A stretch of 64,000 bases of DNA, taken from assembly GCA_018398765.1 (NCBI GenBank), contig JAHBMJ010001616.1, positions 5,001-69,000 of the forward strand. Direction: 5' to 3'. The translations under genes and the position numbers were made by a program. Source of the DNA: Chromera velia. Taxonomy: Eukaryota; Sar; Chromeraceae. The first letter of the stretch is position 1; each line of letters begins with the position of its first letter. Shown here one piece after another: positions 36,271-49,521 of the stretch. Below the pieces are notes generated by a model that saw only the letters and a program-made list of their open reading frames with translations, was not told the DNA's origin and did not search any database.

Positions 36271-39200
36271 CTATATGGAAGTGACTAGGGAGGTGAACAC
36301 AGTACCTTCGCCGCGTATCTGCACTAACATGATCATCTCTTTAGATGTCAAAACTAACATTCTCGTCACCCTCACCAGAACGGCTGCTCTGATTGCTCTC
36401 ATTATCTGCAGGTGGTTGCGAAGGAGAAGGAGAAGGCGGTTCTGCCTCACTGCTCCGAATGAAGGCAAGCTGCACGCTGTTATCTTCGTCGCCTGAGGCA
36501 ATAACGTGAAGCTGGACCTGGGGGTCAACACACACAGAGTCCGTATTTGCATGTGCACCCTCCCCACTATTCTTTCTTTCCAGCTGCGGCGAAGAAAACA
36601 GCTCTGGCCTTCCTTCGGCCCTTTCGTGTCCGTCGGTCTCTGTGAAATCGTTTTGACCCGCACCTTCTTCCCCCCCTTGTGCGCCCGAGAGAAACAAGCT
36701 TCCTCTCTCCTGCATTTCCCTTCGAATCTCATGAACGTCCTTGAAGGTCTCCTCTGTCTTTTGACGAGCAAACTTCCTCAACTGTTCTGTTGACATCACC
36801 GCCTTCTTGTCCCCCGGCTCCCCCTCTGGGGCTGCAGGCACCACCCCCCCACTCTCCCCTTGATTGACGCCGGAGTTCTCATTCTGTCCGCTGCGGTCCA
36901 ATTCCCCAATTTCCATTCCCTCAACAAGGCCCTTCTCTCCCTCTCCCTCTCCTTCGTTTCCCTTTCCCCCATCTGCCTGACCTTCCGCTTCCTCTGTCTC
37001 AACTAGAGTGTCCAACCCCCCTCCCTCCTGCCTCCCAGACGCAGACACAGAGACGGAGACGGGGTCCTTGGGTTCGGATGTGGCGGCATGATGATCGGGT
37101 GTGTTTGGGATTGGAATGGGAATGCGGGGGCCGAAGGAGGTGAGTGACTCGGCAGGGCTGCCTGTCTGTGCGTTGGCGGTAGTGTTGTTGGCTGTGCGGG
37201 AGGTCGCAGTGGCTCTCAGACTTGCCCTGCACGCACGGACGTCAAAAAAGGCATTTTGTTTTTATGTGCTTGTCTTGATTCAGAGGACTAGTTGTTCTCA
37301 ACACCGCTATGAGAGAGCGACGCTCTGCACGATCAGTCTGTGCGGGCTGGCGGATCATCGGATAAGAATCTGAGAAAGTGCACGCTTCGCGTAGCCAGTT
37401 TGCATACGCTTCTGCTATTCTGTCGATCGTTTATTTCACTTTCAGCAATAAGCAAAACAAAAGAAACATGAAGACTCGCAAAAAAATATTTTTTCCCCTG
37501 TTGCTGTTGTGTCACATGTCAAAAGTCCGTAATTCGCACCAATCGCAAGCTCTGCTTATTCTCTACCAGCATTGGTTCGACCAAGTTTGACTGACCCAAA
37601 GTTGGCTATTCTCTTTGCAGCCGACTCTGCAACCCTCTGAGTGCGCAGAGCCCACAACTCAACTGCTGTTGAGATTGAAGCCACCTGCATGATCACATAC
37701 ATGAAAATACATGCATACATACATAATACATACATGAAAATAAACACAACTCAACTGCTGTTGAGATGGAAGCCACCTGCATGATCACATAATGGAAGCG
37801 AAGGCAGTTCAGTAGGGAAACACAAGAGAAGAAAACGAAAAGGGAGCACGAAAGGCCACAAGGCTTTCTTTCTTGGTCTGAGAGTTGAAGACTAAAGGTC
37901 CTCTTTGAATTCTTTTCGCTGCGGAAAAACAGGGTGCCATTGGATACACACGGCAAGAAGATCGTACAAAAGCATCACAGAAAGTTAGACGGAAAAAGAG
38001 AAAGAGAATGAATGCTGTTGGGAGAGGAGAGAAGATGCGCAGTGCATCCGTCTGCCCTCCGTGCACTTCTCACTGTGTGGGACGAGTGAGAGCAGATCGA
38101 GGTCCTGCCATGCAGGACACGAGCTTCTACCGAAATTGGGCAAACCACAGAAGTTTGTTCAGAAAGCACTGCACGCTTCAAAGAGGATACACTTATTCTT
38201 CCCCCTGACAGACCGACCAGATGATTCAGAATTTCAGAATCGATAGGGCTCAGTTGAGGGTCCCCTCCCCTTGCCAGTTCCCTCTCTTGAGTAATACGCA
38301 CAGGAAAAGAGAGTTCCAGACACCCAACGACCATCATTTCTCCGTCCTCTCCCTCAGCTCCCCCCTTCGCTTGCATCTCAGAACTGCATATCATGGCATG
38401 TTATCACATGAAGGCTAAAAGAGTGAAGAGAAGAAAAAAAAAGAAAAAAGAGATTTCCACGTAAGATAAAGAAACAAAGTGAATAAAAGGATACTCTCAA
38501 TGTCTCTGACTGAGGCAGACAGACAAACAGAGAGACAAGTAAGCAGAAACCACAGAGACGCAGAAAAAGACAAAGCCAGAGGCAGAGCAGCAAAGAAAGG
38601 GGAGGAGAAAAGAGGGTAAGTAAGTGCATGGACCGACCGACAGACAGACCGACAGACTGACTGACTGACTGACCGGATAATCTCCCGAATTTCGAATCGA
38701 CTCCGCATTCCTGCGGCGAGAGAGAGAAAGAACGAAATACAAAGATGATACCCACCCAAAGACGCATGCATTTAAAAAGAAAAAAAGAAAGAGGACGAGG
38801 AAAAGCAAGACGAGCCAGCAGAGAGAAACGCAATCAGTAAGAAAAACAAGTCTCCATCCATCCATACGAAACTCAACAGTCATCTACCTGTCCCTCCCAT
38901 TTTTGCTGACTGACCAACCTGTAGTCTTCATTGCCGACTGCCTGATGTGCTCCGCGTGTTTTCTGATGAACCTGCCCATTGGCAGGTCCTTTGCCACAGA
39001 GGGCATGTCCCTCTGGGCCTTCTGGAATCTCTTCCCGACAGCCGCCAGGGGGGGGGAGATGCGGATAGCCAGGGGGCGTACAATTATGGGTCTGTTCGTG
39101 TGGAGGTCCACCGAACTGGACCAGCTGCGAGAAGTAAAATCAGGTTCAGCACACGAGGAGAGAGGATCAGATCGACTCGATCGCTCAGTGAATCCCTTCA

Positions 39201-39632
39201 TTCATTTATTCATTCATTCAACAAATCATAAATTAACTGCATGAAGAAGATCTTTGGAAGGAAGAGAGTGGATCCATCTATCGATCGATTGAAGATATTT
39301 TGTATTGGATAAATATGAGCATGAGTTTTTGGCTGTCCGGCTGTCGGTTTTCTTGTTTGCTAATTTTGCCGCTGCGAGGCACTTTCCATGCAAAAGAAAG
39401 CGTGGAAGGGAGAGAACACAGCCTGAAGGAAGGAAGGACCCTGCAGGCCCCAGAAAGCATTTAAAAGGCACGCATGCGGTGGGGAAGAGAAGAACGATCC
39501 TTTTCTTCCCCCCGTTTGATGCGCAGGTGCGTGCGTCAGCGTTGTAAAAGTCAGAATGTCTAAGAGTTCCTCTCTCTCCCCCCCCCTCCCCTCTCTCTCT
39601 TGCACGCATACATACACATACACTCAACCAAC

Positions 39633-39680
<48 letters not shown>

Positions 39681-40419
39681 GAAACGGACCCTTCACTTCC
39701 TCCAGAGGAGGACACCAGAGCGTCTTCGCCTGTTGCCATCGCGTGACCTGAAGAGAGAACGAGCGAATTAAGCAGGAGTGAAGAAAGAAGAGAAGAGAAG
39801 ACATCATTTCTGGACGATAGGACGAACCCATACTTCGGATAAAAAATCCAAGCACAAACCCATACTTCGGATAAAAAATCCAAGCACAAATCGGGTATTC
39901 ACCCTCCACAAGACCAGAGAGACACACAGGAGCAAAAACGTCAAAATGACGCTCCACGTTGGACGACCATTCTTTCCTGAACAGCAGAGTACACGGTATC
40001 TATTTGATCAATCCATTCCATCCGTCCCACAATTGAAGAGAAAGAGACAGACAGACAGACAACACAAAGCACACCCACGTACCTGCAAGTCCTGCAGGCA
40101 TTCTGTGGACACTCTTGACCGCTCTCGTCCCTCCACCTGCCGAAAAATCAAACCTGCACCCGCGCATATGCCCATGCATTCAGTCGACCTACGTACACAC
40201 ACCGTGCATGCCCATACAGAGTCAGATTTTGCTCTTCATCCATCAAAATATTCACAGTCAGACTTCCTTCCTTCTTCGACTGGAACAACCACGAGTAAAA
40301 GGAAAGAAAGAGAGAGTCTGTTCACAATAGAAAGAAGAGAAGAGGCAGGTCTCGGGACGGACACCCTGTGTCTGGTCCATCAAAGCAAAGTTGGTTCATG
40401 GTCTTGGGACACAGTCTCT

Positions 40420-40453
<34 letters not shown>

Positions 40454-43147
40454 CCTTTGCACACAGCCACTCAATCAATCCCTCCCACCAAAAATAAATC
40501 TGCTGTTTGAGAGTTGCGTAAGTGGTCAAATCAAAACGCCGCCTGATCTGATCATCCCCCCCTCCACGAATCTAGAAAGAAAGAAAGAAAGAAAGAATCC
40601 ATGGAGGCCTCTTACTGACCTGAAGAACTCTGTGGGCGTAACCATATCTCTGAGGAAGACTCTCGCAGTGGGTGCATCTAGAGCTTTCATCGCTTGGGTC
40701 TCCGCCTCCTCGCAGACCTCCTCTGCCGTCATGGACCTCCGAACAAGTCGGAAGGCCCCGTGCAAAGTGTGGAGCAGCCTGCGAGAGAGAGAACCGAAGA
40801 AAGGGGGGAAGCCTTGGTGCGGTGTGATGAAATCAAATCAATCCAATTTCGAGGAAAGAAAACGTCTTTTCTGGACTTTCCGCTTGAGCTTCTTTGCCCA
40901 AATCAGTAAAACACACCGTACGTGAGAGGAAAAAAGGAAGACCTATGCAACAGGAAGGAAAGAAAATGGAAGGAAGTCCTGATTGACGTGTGAATCCATC
41001 CGACAAAAAGAAAGAACGTTTAATTATTCATCTTCGATCGAATCCACACACGGCGTCAAAGAGAAGGAGATAAGAGCGTCCTTCCTTCTTTTTGCTCTTG
41101 GATCGATCAACTTTGCTTGCTGCTCTATCTCTCTCCCTGAGAGGTCCCTCCTTGTTTGCACTCACAGAAAATAAATTTTCCATTCACTTTCCCATTTTCT
41201 GCCTGCCTGTCTCCCTGTCTGCCTGACGGGATGACTTGACTAACTTTGTCTGGTACGTGTCAAATCTCTGAATGATCTCTCCGTGAGACAAAGCCACAGC
41301 CACAGAAGCACAAAGACAGTCGAGCAATACTTGATCCTGCAGGCAAAAACAGCAAGAGGAAGGGGAGAGAGAAAACACATGTCAATTCTGCAGAAGAACA
41401 TCAAGGGGGATGTCAGAAGACGAATTGGAGTCCTAACAGAAGGACTTTGCATGACAAAAAAAAAAAGAGAAGCCGACCAACCGATTCGTTTTGGTCAACA
41501 AAAAGCTGGCACGGGCGCAGAAAAATCCGCGACGTCCAACAGTAGAAGGGACCAGAAGAGAAAGGATGGGAGAACGAACGCCCAATCAAACAAACAAAAA
41601 CGTACCGACAGGCCCATGCACCCACCTGCGATGAGAAAGTATCCAAAGCATTTCCATTGTCCCCCGCCTTTCCTGGAAGGGGCGACTCGTGTCCTTTCCT
41701 CTCTCGCTCACTGTTTTCGCTCCCCTGGCTCCCTTCACTTCCCCCTTCCCCTTCAGCATCCCCCCCTCTCCCCGTATGCCTTCTCATCTTTTTCATTGCA
41801 AACACGGCAGCAACAACCTCAGGCTTCCTCCTATTGCCTTCAACCTCCCGGACAGGACAGCACAAAATGGCGGTCCGAGAAAGGGCCTCCTCGTCCTCTT
41901 CTGCCCCTCCCTGCAGACCCTCACTGTTAAACCTGTCATTCCCCCCCTGTGCGGAGCCCTGCGCTTGACTTTGGCCCCCTGTTCTTGCGTGCTTTTTCAG
42001 AGTGACGCCCATATCCGGGGCCAATGAGAGGATCCGATTGTCCACTGTCCGACAGAAGAAGGGAGACTTGCCGGGATCTGCAATGCGGACCCCGTGCCCT
42101 GTCCGAGCTACGTGCCTGCATCAATGCAATGCATCCAGACGAATATATTGCGTGCAGACAATTAACCGCAAGGGTGCAGAAGTCTTTTCTTTTCGCTTCT
42201 GACGTATTGCCCGAAATGACACACCCAAAACGAAATCAAAGACCTAAGCGACCGGTTCTCTTTTTAATTCTTATTCGAACAACATTCGTAAGGGTTTAGA
42301 CGGTCAAACACTCAGGAGATGTACAGCCAGTCCATCCAGCTCGACCGCGCTCTTTCCACCCCTCAGTCCACTGACGCACGCATGCACGCACTGACTGACT
42401 GACGGACCCGACGATCCCGACTCCCAAAGGCATCCTCAAAAGCGCCCGTCCTTCCCCCGCCTCCCCCCCCACCTCCACCTCCACCCGGGGGTCCTGGAGC
42501 CACTCTGCCGCCACGCCCCCCTCCTCCCCCCCCCCAGAGGAGGGGGGCCAGGCAATCACAGTCCAAAGCATTCTTGACCGTCTGATATGCATCAACGAAC
42601 ACACAGACGGGAGGTAAGGCAGAGGAATGCGAGGAATCGACGCACGCAAGGAAAAATTTGGAAGGAAGGCATCAATTGCGTGCGTCAACAGACAAACGGG
42701 AAGGAGGGCAGAGAACTGTGGGGAATCATCTTTTGTGCTTTCTAACCGTTTGTCTGATTGTGCATCTGGAGGAAACAAGGGCGACATGAGACAAAAGCGC
42801 AGATGCTGCTAACGGCCTTCAGGCGAAAGCTTCTCTTTCTTTTCTTCAACAGGCGTCAGGCGGAAAAGAACTCGAGGGCCCTACTGTCTCTCCCCACAAT
42901 TCACCACCAACGCATTCTGTTCTCTTCTCTTGGCGAGAAGAGAAGAGATTAGAAGAGAAGAGAAGAGAAGAAAAAGTCCTGGGAAGACAACTGGACGGAC
43001 GCACCTGTCTACAAGGAAAGCGAAAGCGTGGTCACACATCAGCAGCTCCTTTGCGGCCTGCGAAGCTCTGTGCAAACACTCTGGTTGAGAGCGGGCGAGG
43101 GCTACACTCTGGGAGGCCACCTGAAGTCTTCGCAGTCTGCAATCAAA

Positions 43148-43200
<53 letters not shown>

Positions 43201-45018
43201 CAAAAGGGAAAAAGGGAAGCTGAATGAACACAGAGAGACTCCTTCTTCTTTCTTGCCATCTTCTTTTCTGGGTTGACCCAAAAACCGAAACAAATAGCTG
43301 GAGCTCACTTGTTGCTTGACTGGCAGACAGACTGACTATGTGACTGCCTGACTGACTGACCCCATCAGAGCCGAGACCACTTTGTCGAATTGTGCCCCCT
43401 GGTTGCGCACAACAGAGATCACCCGCACCTGCAGAGAGAGAGAGGCACAAATCGATTTCATGTGCAGAGACAGACTTTCATGTGCTGATGGAAGAGAACA
43501 GAGAAAGACGTTGCTGTTGGTGCATCAAGTCATTCAGTTGAAGCAAGCAAGCAACTGCCCTCCCATGCTGCCTTCCAACTCTTTGGCACGTCATCGCTTT
43601 CATCCAAGCATGTCCCGCGGAAAAGACGGCAATCAATACAAAGAGGAAAAACACCTGGGAGATAGGCAGACAGACAGAGAAAGCCTTACAGCAGGAAAGA
43701 CACAGAAGGAACATAATAGCCAAAAAAAACGTCGTCTCTCAGGTTGAACATCCCAACCACCCCTCTTTCTGTCCATTCCATATCTCTAAATGCCTTTGGA
43801 GCGAACCAAAAAGCGTCGACAAGACCCCTCCCTCCACACCCTTCTCTCTCTAGCGTCAAAAGTCTCTCTCAGAAGAATGAATGAATGACTACATTCGCTG
43901 TCCGTCCGACCGACCTGATCCTCCCAATCCCAGTTAGCAGCCTGTGCGACAATCTCTCTGGGTCTAGAGCTTCGAATCAATTCTGCGAGACGGGAACTGC
44001 AGAGATCGTCTCTCAAGACAATCTCCAGACGCTCTCCGAGACGTGCAATTTGCTCCTCCACATCCGCCTTGACTTTCGGAAGAACGGAAGCAGAAGAAGA
44101 CGTTCTCTTGAGAGAGACCCTTTGGTTCATGGAGGACTTACGTCGCAAGAGGGGAGACTGTACAGAGTTCTCTGCACCCCTTTCTCTTTCTCTCCCCCCA
44201 GGAGTCAGACACACAGTACTCCTACTCCGTATGGGTCTCAGACTGCTTGCTGACGGAGAAGGAGACTGACCCCCAACCTTGAGGTGATAATGGGAACCGC
44301 GGGCGGACGGGGTTAAGGGTGCACTCTCAAGAAGACGCGAACCCGCCCTTCCCCCCAAATTACGTGTGGATCCTCTTTTGAGTCCTCCTCCCCCGGTGTT
44401 TCTTTTCTGTCTATGTGTACTGCTGCCCCCCCCTGACTGCAGCTGCAATTCCTCCAATTCCGCCGCGTCAATGGGGGGCCGTCTCTTGAAAATACAAAAG
44501 GGTCTCTTGGGAGTCGGGGGGTCCTCGTCGGCTTCCGCAGCGTCCGCTTCCTCACCCACATTGAGGCGGGAACCCGTGCGCCGCACCGACAGGTTCAAAC
44601 GGGAGGAGACGGCACCCGCGTACGGAAACGAGGCACTCACCTGCTCCCTGTCCTGATGCTGTCCTCCCTCTGTCTCCATTCCTCTGGTGTCTCCTTCCTC
44701 TGGAATGTGCTGCGACAGGGTCTGCACTTTGGACAGCTGGTCGAGTTTTGTGTTGGCCTTGTGCAGCTGGTCGGCCAGCGCTCTGTATTCTGATTGGGAC
44801 GTGCGGATGGCCCGGTCGCGTCTGTGGAGAGACACTACGAGCTCCCTGTTGGCTGCGTCCAGACGGGACACGTCGGCAGCCTGCTGCTTCGTCAGGTTCT
44901 CCAAACTGCAGACAAACATTTCGGTTGGCAAACAAATTTCGGTGTACATATATACATCTACATGTGTGGGGCTCTTCATGCAGCACACGCGGCCTTTCTC
45001 AACGTGCACGTGGGCCTC

Positions 45019-45069
<51 letters not shown>

Positions 45070-45423
45070 CTAATAGCAGAATGCTGGGTCAAGGTAGGCA
45101 GGTAGACAGGCAGGCTGGAAAAGAAGGTCAGAAACGAAAGAAAATTCAATCGGGTATGCGTTATGGGAGAGACACTGCATGTCAGTTCACATACATTCTA
45201 GTGGTATGAAGGGAAAGCAGTTCAATGCATGCGGAAAGGGACGCTTAACCGACTGACGAGTGAATGTATTGCTTGAGGCTTTCGAAGGCCTCAGAGAAGA
45301 GAGGCGCGTCTCGCGGGTTCACATTCAGCGCCTTCCCTCCTCCCTCCTCTTCCCCGCCCTGCATTGGCATGGGCTTCAGAACGAAGGGCCCCCTTTGACC
45401 TCCTGACTTCGGCATCTTAATTT
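36271..45423 (-). CDS. Tandem GAF-domain protein with coiled coil
   Basis: Exons in transcript order: 45423-45258, 44905-43915, 43428-43361, 43136-43005, 42581-42408, 42115-41626, 41336-41245, 40778-40620, 40136-40083, 39976-39903, 39747-39678, 39124-38915, 38383-38074, one unresolved junction, 37226-36271 (stop TAA). Phases agree at all other junctions. The acceptor at 45424 implies a further 5' exon; the first ATG seen is at 45415. The exon at 44905 starts with a coiled coil (LTKQQAADVSRLDAANRELV) and then is Ser/Arg-rich. A first GAF domain spans 43136-41245, with AKELLMCDHAFAFLVD, RMPLGVGIVG, GVRIADPGKSPFFCRTVD and DQVLLDCLCASVAVALSHGE. A second, degenerate GAF begins at 40778 (TQAMKALDAPTARVFLRD). 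GAF domains bind small ligands, often cyclic nucleotides. No catalytic domain is seen; the C terminus is acidic and disordered. Confidence 0.75.
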
Positions 45424-46256
45424 CTTGCAGGAAGGAGCAGCAGTCGGCTAGGTCGATCGGTATTTTCTTGGCAGCGGATGTCACAAACCAGAGCCCAGCC
45501 TCTATATTAGCCGGTCCTTATCCACGTCAACTCTGTTCCGCGCACCTCCACTCCTCCTGAAACAGAACAACTGTTGCCGAAACAAACGTAGACGGAAGTC
45601 AAACCGTCATGCAGTCAGACTGATTCACTCGCCTGGTGGATCTTCGAGGGAGCAAGGAGTCAGGCTCGAGGTAAGTCGACTACAAACCATTCCTTGGGGA
45701 TTCCGAAGACTCTCAGAACTCATGACGTCTGCTTTCGAAAGCATTATGGTTTCTCATTGAAAGCGCAACACTGAGCAGCACGTATCAAAGTGATTGGAGT
45801 GTTTAAATTGTTTGCAACACTTTAAGCTCAGTGCACAATAGTAATTGTGTCAACTCATGCATGCATGCAGGCCGCCGCCGCTGTATGCTGCATGCGCCGC
45901 GCCGGACGCCGCACAGATGCCGCACAGCATCGATGTATTAAACTTCAGAATCGTTCAGGCTGTTCAGTGTTCAGCCTAAACTGGCTGCTTGGCAGCGCTT
46001 TGTTGAGTCTCTCCGACAATCTGGCACGGTTTAATGCGATATGCAGACACTCCTTCAATGACGAATTGACAGGCAGATTTAACAAAACGCCGCTCTGACA
46101 CCAGCAACAGTCTGCTTCCAGCGCACACAAAAATTACTGTCTCGTGCTGTTGCAAACAACACTGGTGGTCCCGTTGCGTGCTTGTCCGAGGACAGCCAGA
46201 CAGGGAGGGAGTTGAGAGAGGCTGCATATCTCTCCACTACATAGCAAAGAAGACTC
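45424..46256. promoter_or_regulatory. Divergent promoter of the GAF gene and DYNC2I2
   Basis: The region between the two head-to-head genes contains catgcatgcatgcaggc at about 45857-45873, a further gcatgc at about 45890, and a GC-rich block (gccgccgccgctg; gccgcgccggacgccgc). These mirror the elements in the promoter at 13279-14012. A first exon of the GAF gene probably lies in the left part. Confidence 0.5.
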
Positions 46257-47263
46257 ATGGCGCGTGTTCCTTCCTCGAAAGGGAGCCTGAACTTCAGACA
46301 CGCCGACGTTCTGAAGCTCGACATCCCATCTGCACCCGACCCGAAGCCGCCCATATCCGAAGTGGAAACGCAAACGCAGCCGATGAAGGTTCACAACGTA
46401 GCCATCCAAGCGTCCAAGCTCAAAGACGCAGATGCACAAACCTCCCCGTATGAGTTTCTGAAGCCACTCAAGAAGTCAGACGAAGAACTGCTTCCCTTCA
46501 TCAAAGCAGTAGGACCCCGAATGTTGGTGGAGTTAGCCCTCGCGTCCAGACAGGGAGCAGATGTGTTTGAGAAGTACGAGCCGATGTGGGATGAGATCAA
46601 CGAAGACATCTTCCTGTCCTATGAGCTTCTACTGCGACCCAAGAACCAAGCGGGATCCCCCACCAGATTCATGGGTGCCAAGAGGGCCGAGCTAGCCAAC
46701 GCAGCGGTCGCCGCCCTCTCCTGGAACGCGGGCGGGTCCACGATCGCAGCGGCATACGGCCTGCCTGACATGTTAGGCTGGTGCGACACCGTGATGCCCG
46801 TGTGCGTGTGGAATATCTTCAGACGTAGACGGCACGGCCAGGACCCGTCAGAGGGTCTCCTGCCCGACCTGACTGTAGAGGTGAATGGGTTCGCCACCTG
46901 CCTGGCCTTCCACCCAGAGAAGCCGGCAGTGCTCGCGGGGGGGACGTACAGTGGTGAGGTGTGCCTGTGGGACGTGAGTAACGAGACGGAGCCCCTCGTG
47001 TGTGCGTCAGCCATCGAGGAGGTCCTCCATAAGGAGGCAGTGACGGCGGTGAGATGGGTGACAGCGGATCTGGCACCGGTCAGTTTGTTCAACGAATGAG
47101 TGGGTGGGCTCGGGGAGGGAGGGGGTGGAAACAAGACTGTCGTCTTGAAAGCCTTTTCTGTAGGCCGTGCATGTGTTTGGTGTCCGTCTACTTGCGACAG
47201 GAGTGAGGCAAGGAAGGCCTTGAATGTCTTCCTGTTTGTCTGCGTCTCTCCTTGCTGCTGCAG

Positions 47264-47339
<76 letters not shown>

Positions 47340-48791
47340 GTGTGCGTGTGCGTGTGCGTGTGTGCGTGTGTGCGTGTGTGCGTGAGAGGGAGAAGGAGAG
47401 AAAGCCTTTCGGTCTAGTCAGTGTTGCAGAAGTGCAGTCAGTGAGGGAGTGAGAGATGGAGTCCTGCAGAAGGGGAGGAATTGAGTGAGGGAGTGGGTGA
47501 GATGTAAGCGAGTAAGTAAACAAGTGGGCCGGGGAAAATGGAAGTCAGCAAGTGGGTGGCCTGCTGACCGGCCCCCCACAAATGTTTCGTGACCCTCCTG
47601 ACTAGATCATCACTTGCCTCATTCTCTGCATACTTCTTTTCACGTCGTGGAAGTCATTTTCGTTCCCCCCCCATCTCCAGATCCCTTCTCCCTTTCTTTC
47701 TGTTTCTCTCGTCTGCCTGTTTCTCTTCATGTCATGTGCATCCAATGCAGGGCTCCTCGAAGGATGACTTCCGTCTGGCATCCCTCTCGGGGTCTGGTCG
47801 TGTGCTTCTGTGGGATTGTGTGGGGACAAAGTTGGGGGGGTCTAATTCTGCCAATGAGTTGAATTTCCCCGTGAAGGGGTTCTCCTTCAAACTATCCAAA
47901 AAGCAGAGCGTCTTCGGAGGCCTCTCTCTTGCCTTCTCTCCCAAAGACCCCACCCTCTTTGCAGCAGGAAGCGAAGTCGGGGTACTCCTCAGAGGGCACA
48001 GACCCCCCCTACCCCCCCGCCTAGTCAAACCAGACCCCGCCAAGATCCTACAGAAACAGCCGCCTGAGGGTCTAGTGTGGAAACTCCCCGCACTCGCCAT
48101 CCTCGACAACATTGGGGCAGGGCCCGGAGCGGCGAGTCTTCAGAAGGCGAAGGGCGAAATTCAGGCCCATGTCGAGAAGTTCTGTGCCCTGAATGCCATC
48201 AAGGAGGTCACCCCCCCCGTTTTCATCCGCTCTGCCCCCCCGACAGACGCACTCTACCCCCCTGCCAAAACTGCCGAACTAGAGCCTCACGGAGGCCCCG
48301 TCACGACTCTGAGCTTCTCTCCTTTCCACAGAAAACTGCTCCTCTCCGGGGGTGCTGATGGGGCTGTGAAGGTCTTTGATGTCTTGCAGGCACGCCCTCT
48401 TTTCTGTCTCTTCCCGCCAGTTCCGTCCCTCGGAGACGCTGCGATATCCGCAGCTGCATTCTCGACAGCGCGGCCTCTGGTGTTTGCCTGTGCAGCAAAG
48501 GGGGGTGGGGCGTTTTTGTTTGACTTGATGCAGAGTAAACACCAACCCGTGGCTGCACTGCCGGTCGGGAACCCCCGAGAGACGGGAGGGGTGTCGTGTC
48601 TTGCCTTCAACCCGGTTGGAAAGTTTGGGCTTTTGGGTGTGGGTACCGGGAGGGGCCGCATTTTGATTTTCCGTCTCCCCCACAAGTTGACGGGAAGTCG
48701 GAATGGAGAGTCGAGGGAGGTGGCCAGGTTGTTGAAGGACAGCGGGGCCGTGGTCACGTCCTCTGGGGGGAATGCAGGAGGAAAGAGATAA
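46257..48791 (+). CDS. DYNC2I2: Dynein-2 intermediate chain WDR34 homologue
   Basis: Two exons, 46257-47078 and 47751-48791, joined in phase 0 (donor GTCAGT, acceptor aatgcag), give about 620 residues, slightly longer than human DYNC2I2. The N-terminal part has the Gln-Thr motifs (ETQTQ, DAQTSP) that bind dynein light chains in this family. The WD40 region matches the animal protein closely in motif order: ALSWNAGGSTIAAAYG, CLAFHPEKPAVLAGGTYSGE, EVCLWDVSNE, LASLSGSGRVLLWD, EPHGGPVTTLSFSPFHRKLL, then GADGAVKVFDVLQARPL. The protein is part of the retrograde intraflagellar transport motor in cilia. The stop is TAA. It stands head to head with the GAF gene. Confidence 0.93.
47264..47395. repeat. 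(TC)n-(TG)n-(TGCG)n compound microsatellite
   Basis: Located in the single DYNC2I2 intron. Confidence 0.9.
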
Positions 48792-49521
48792 ATTAATTAA
48801 AGCGCAGTTTCTGACAAAGGACGTGCAGCAATCAAATTGGGGTGCCAACAAGAAGAGAACACAAGCTAATGAAAATGATCAAGCAAATTATAATTTTGTC
48901 ATGCTTCGTCGTTTGGTCGTACTTCTGTAGAGGCAAACCTCTTGGTATATATAAACCTTGGTTGACAAAATATGAATTGCAATCACGCCGAATTACGTTT
49001 TTTAATTTATTTTTTTTAAGTAACTAGAGTTTTAAAATGATGAATGACGGACAAACACTATTTAAAACAGTAACGGAGCCCCTAGCGCAGCCCTAAAGGT
49101 AGCTATGAACGTCGAAGAGCAAGTCTTGACTAGGTCTTCAACACATTCAAAGTTAAATAATTAAATTCAGTCTTCTTCCTAGTATTTGATATTTGTAACT
49201 GAATAATCGTATATCAGCGGGCCTGACAGCGGGCTGCGTTACTGTTTCTAGTATTTAAAGTTATTTTTCTGTAATTTACTATTTATAATAAAAACTTCAA
49301 TTACTATAAAAAACCCCGGGTTTAAAACCCGGTTATTACGGCGGTTCAAAACCGTAACTCGACGGCTTGACGGCCGCCTTGTTACTATTCTAGTAGAGCC
49401 GTTACTCTTATGTGGACAGTGTAAATTCAGGGGGTCCTCTACGGCGGATTCTGTGTTTTAACTGTTTTACATACCAACAGGATTCTACAGAAATTGTCAT
49501 TAGCATTGTCACGTTTACAGT
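48792..49521. other. AT-rich, hairpin-rich island between convergent genes
   Basis: DYNC2I2 and the LRR gene converge on this spacer. It contains several inverted repeats: ccgggttt/aaaacccgg at about 49316-49333, acggcggtt/aaccgt nearby, and cgcagccc (about 49087) against gggctgcg (about 49230). The last pair extends into cagtaacg/cgttactg, outlining a possible 190-bp MITE. No gene seen. Confidence 0.55.

Noticed and set aside
47188-47523. Open frames over (TG)n and (TC)n
   Set aside because: They are microsatellite translations within the DYNC2I2 intron.
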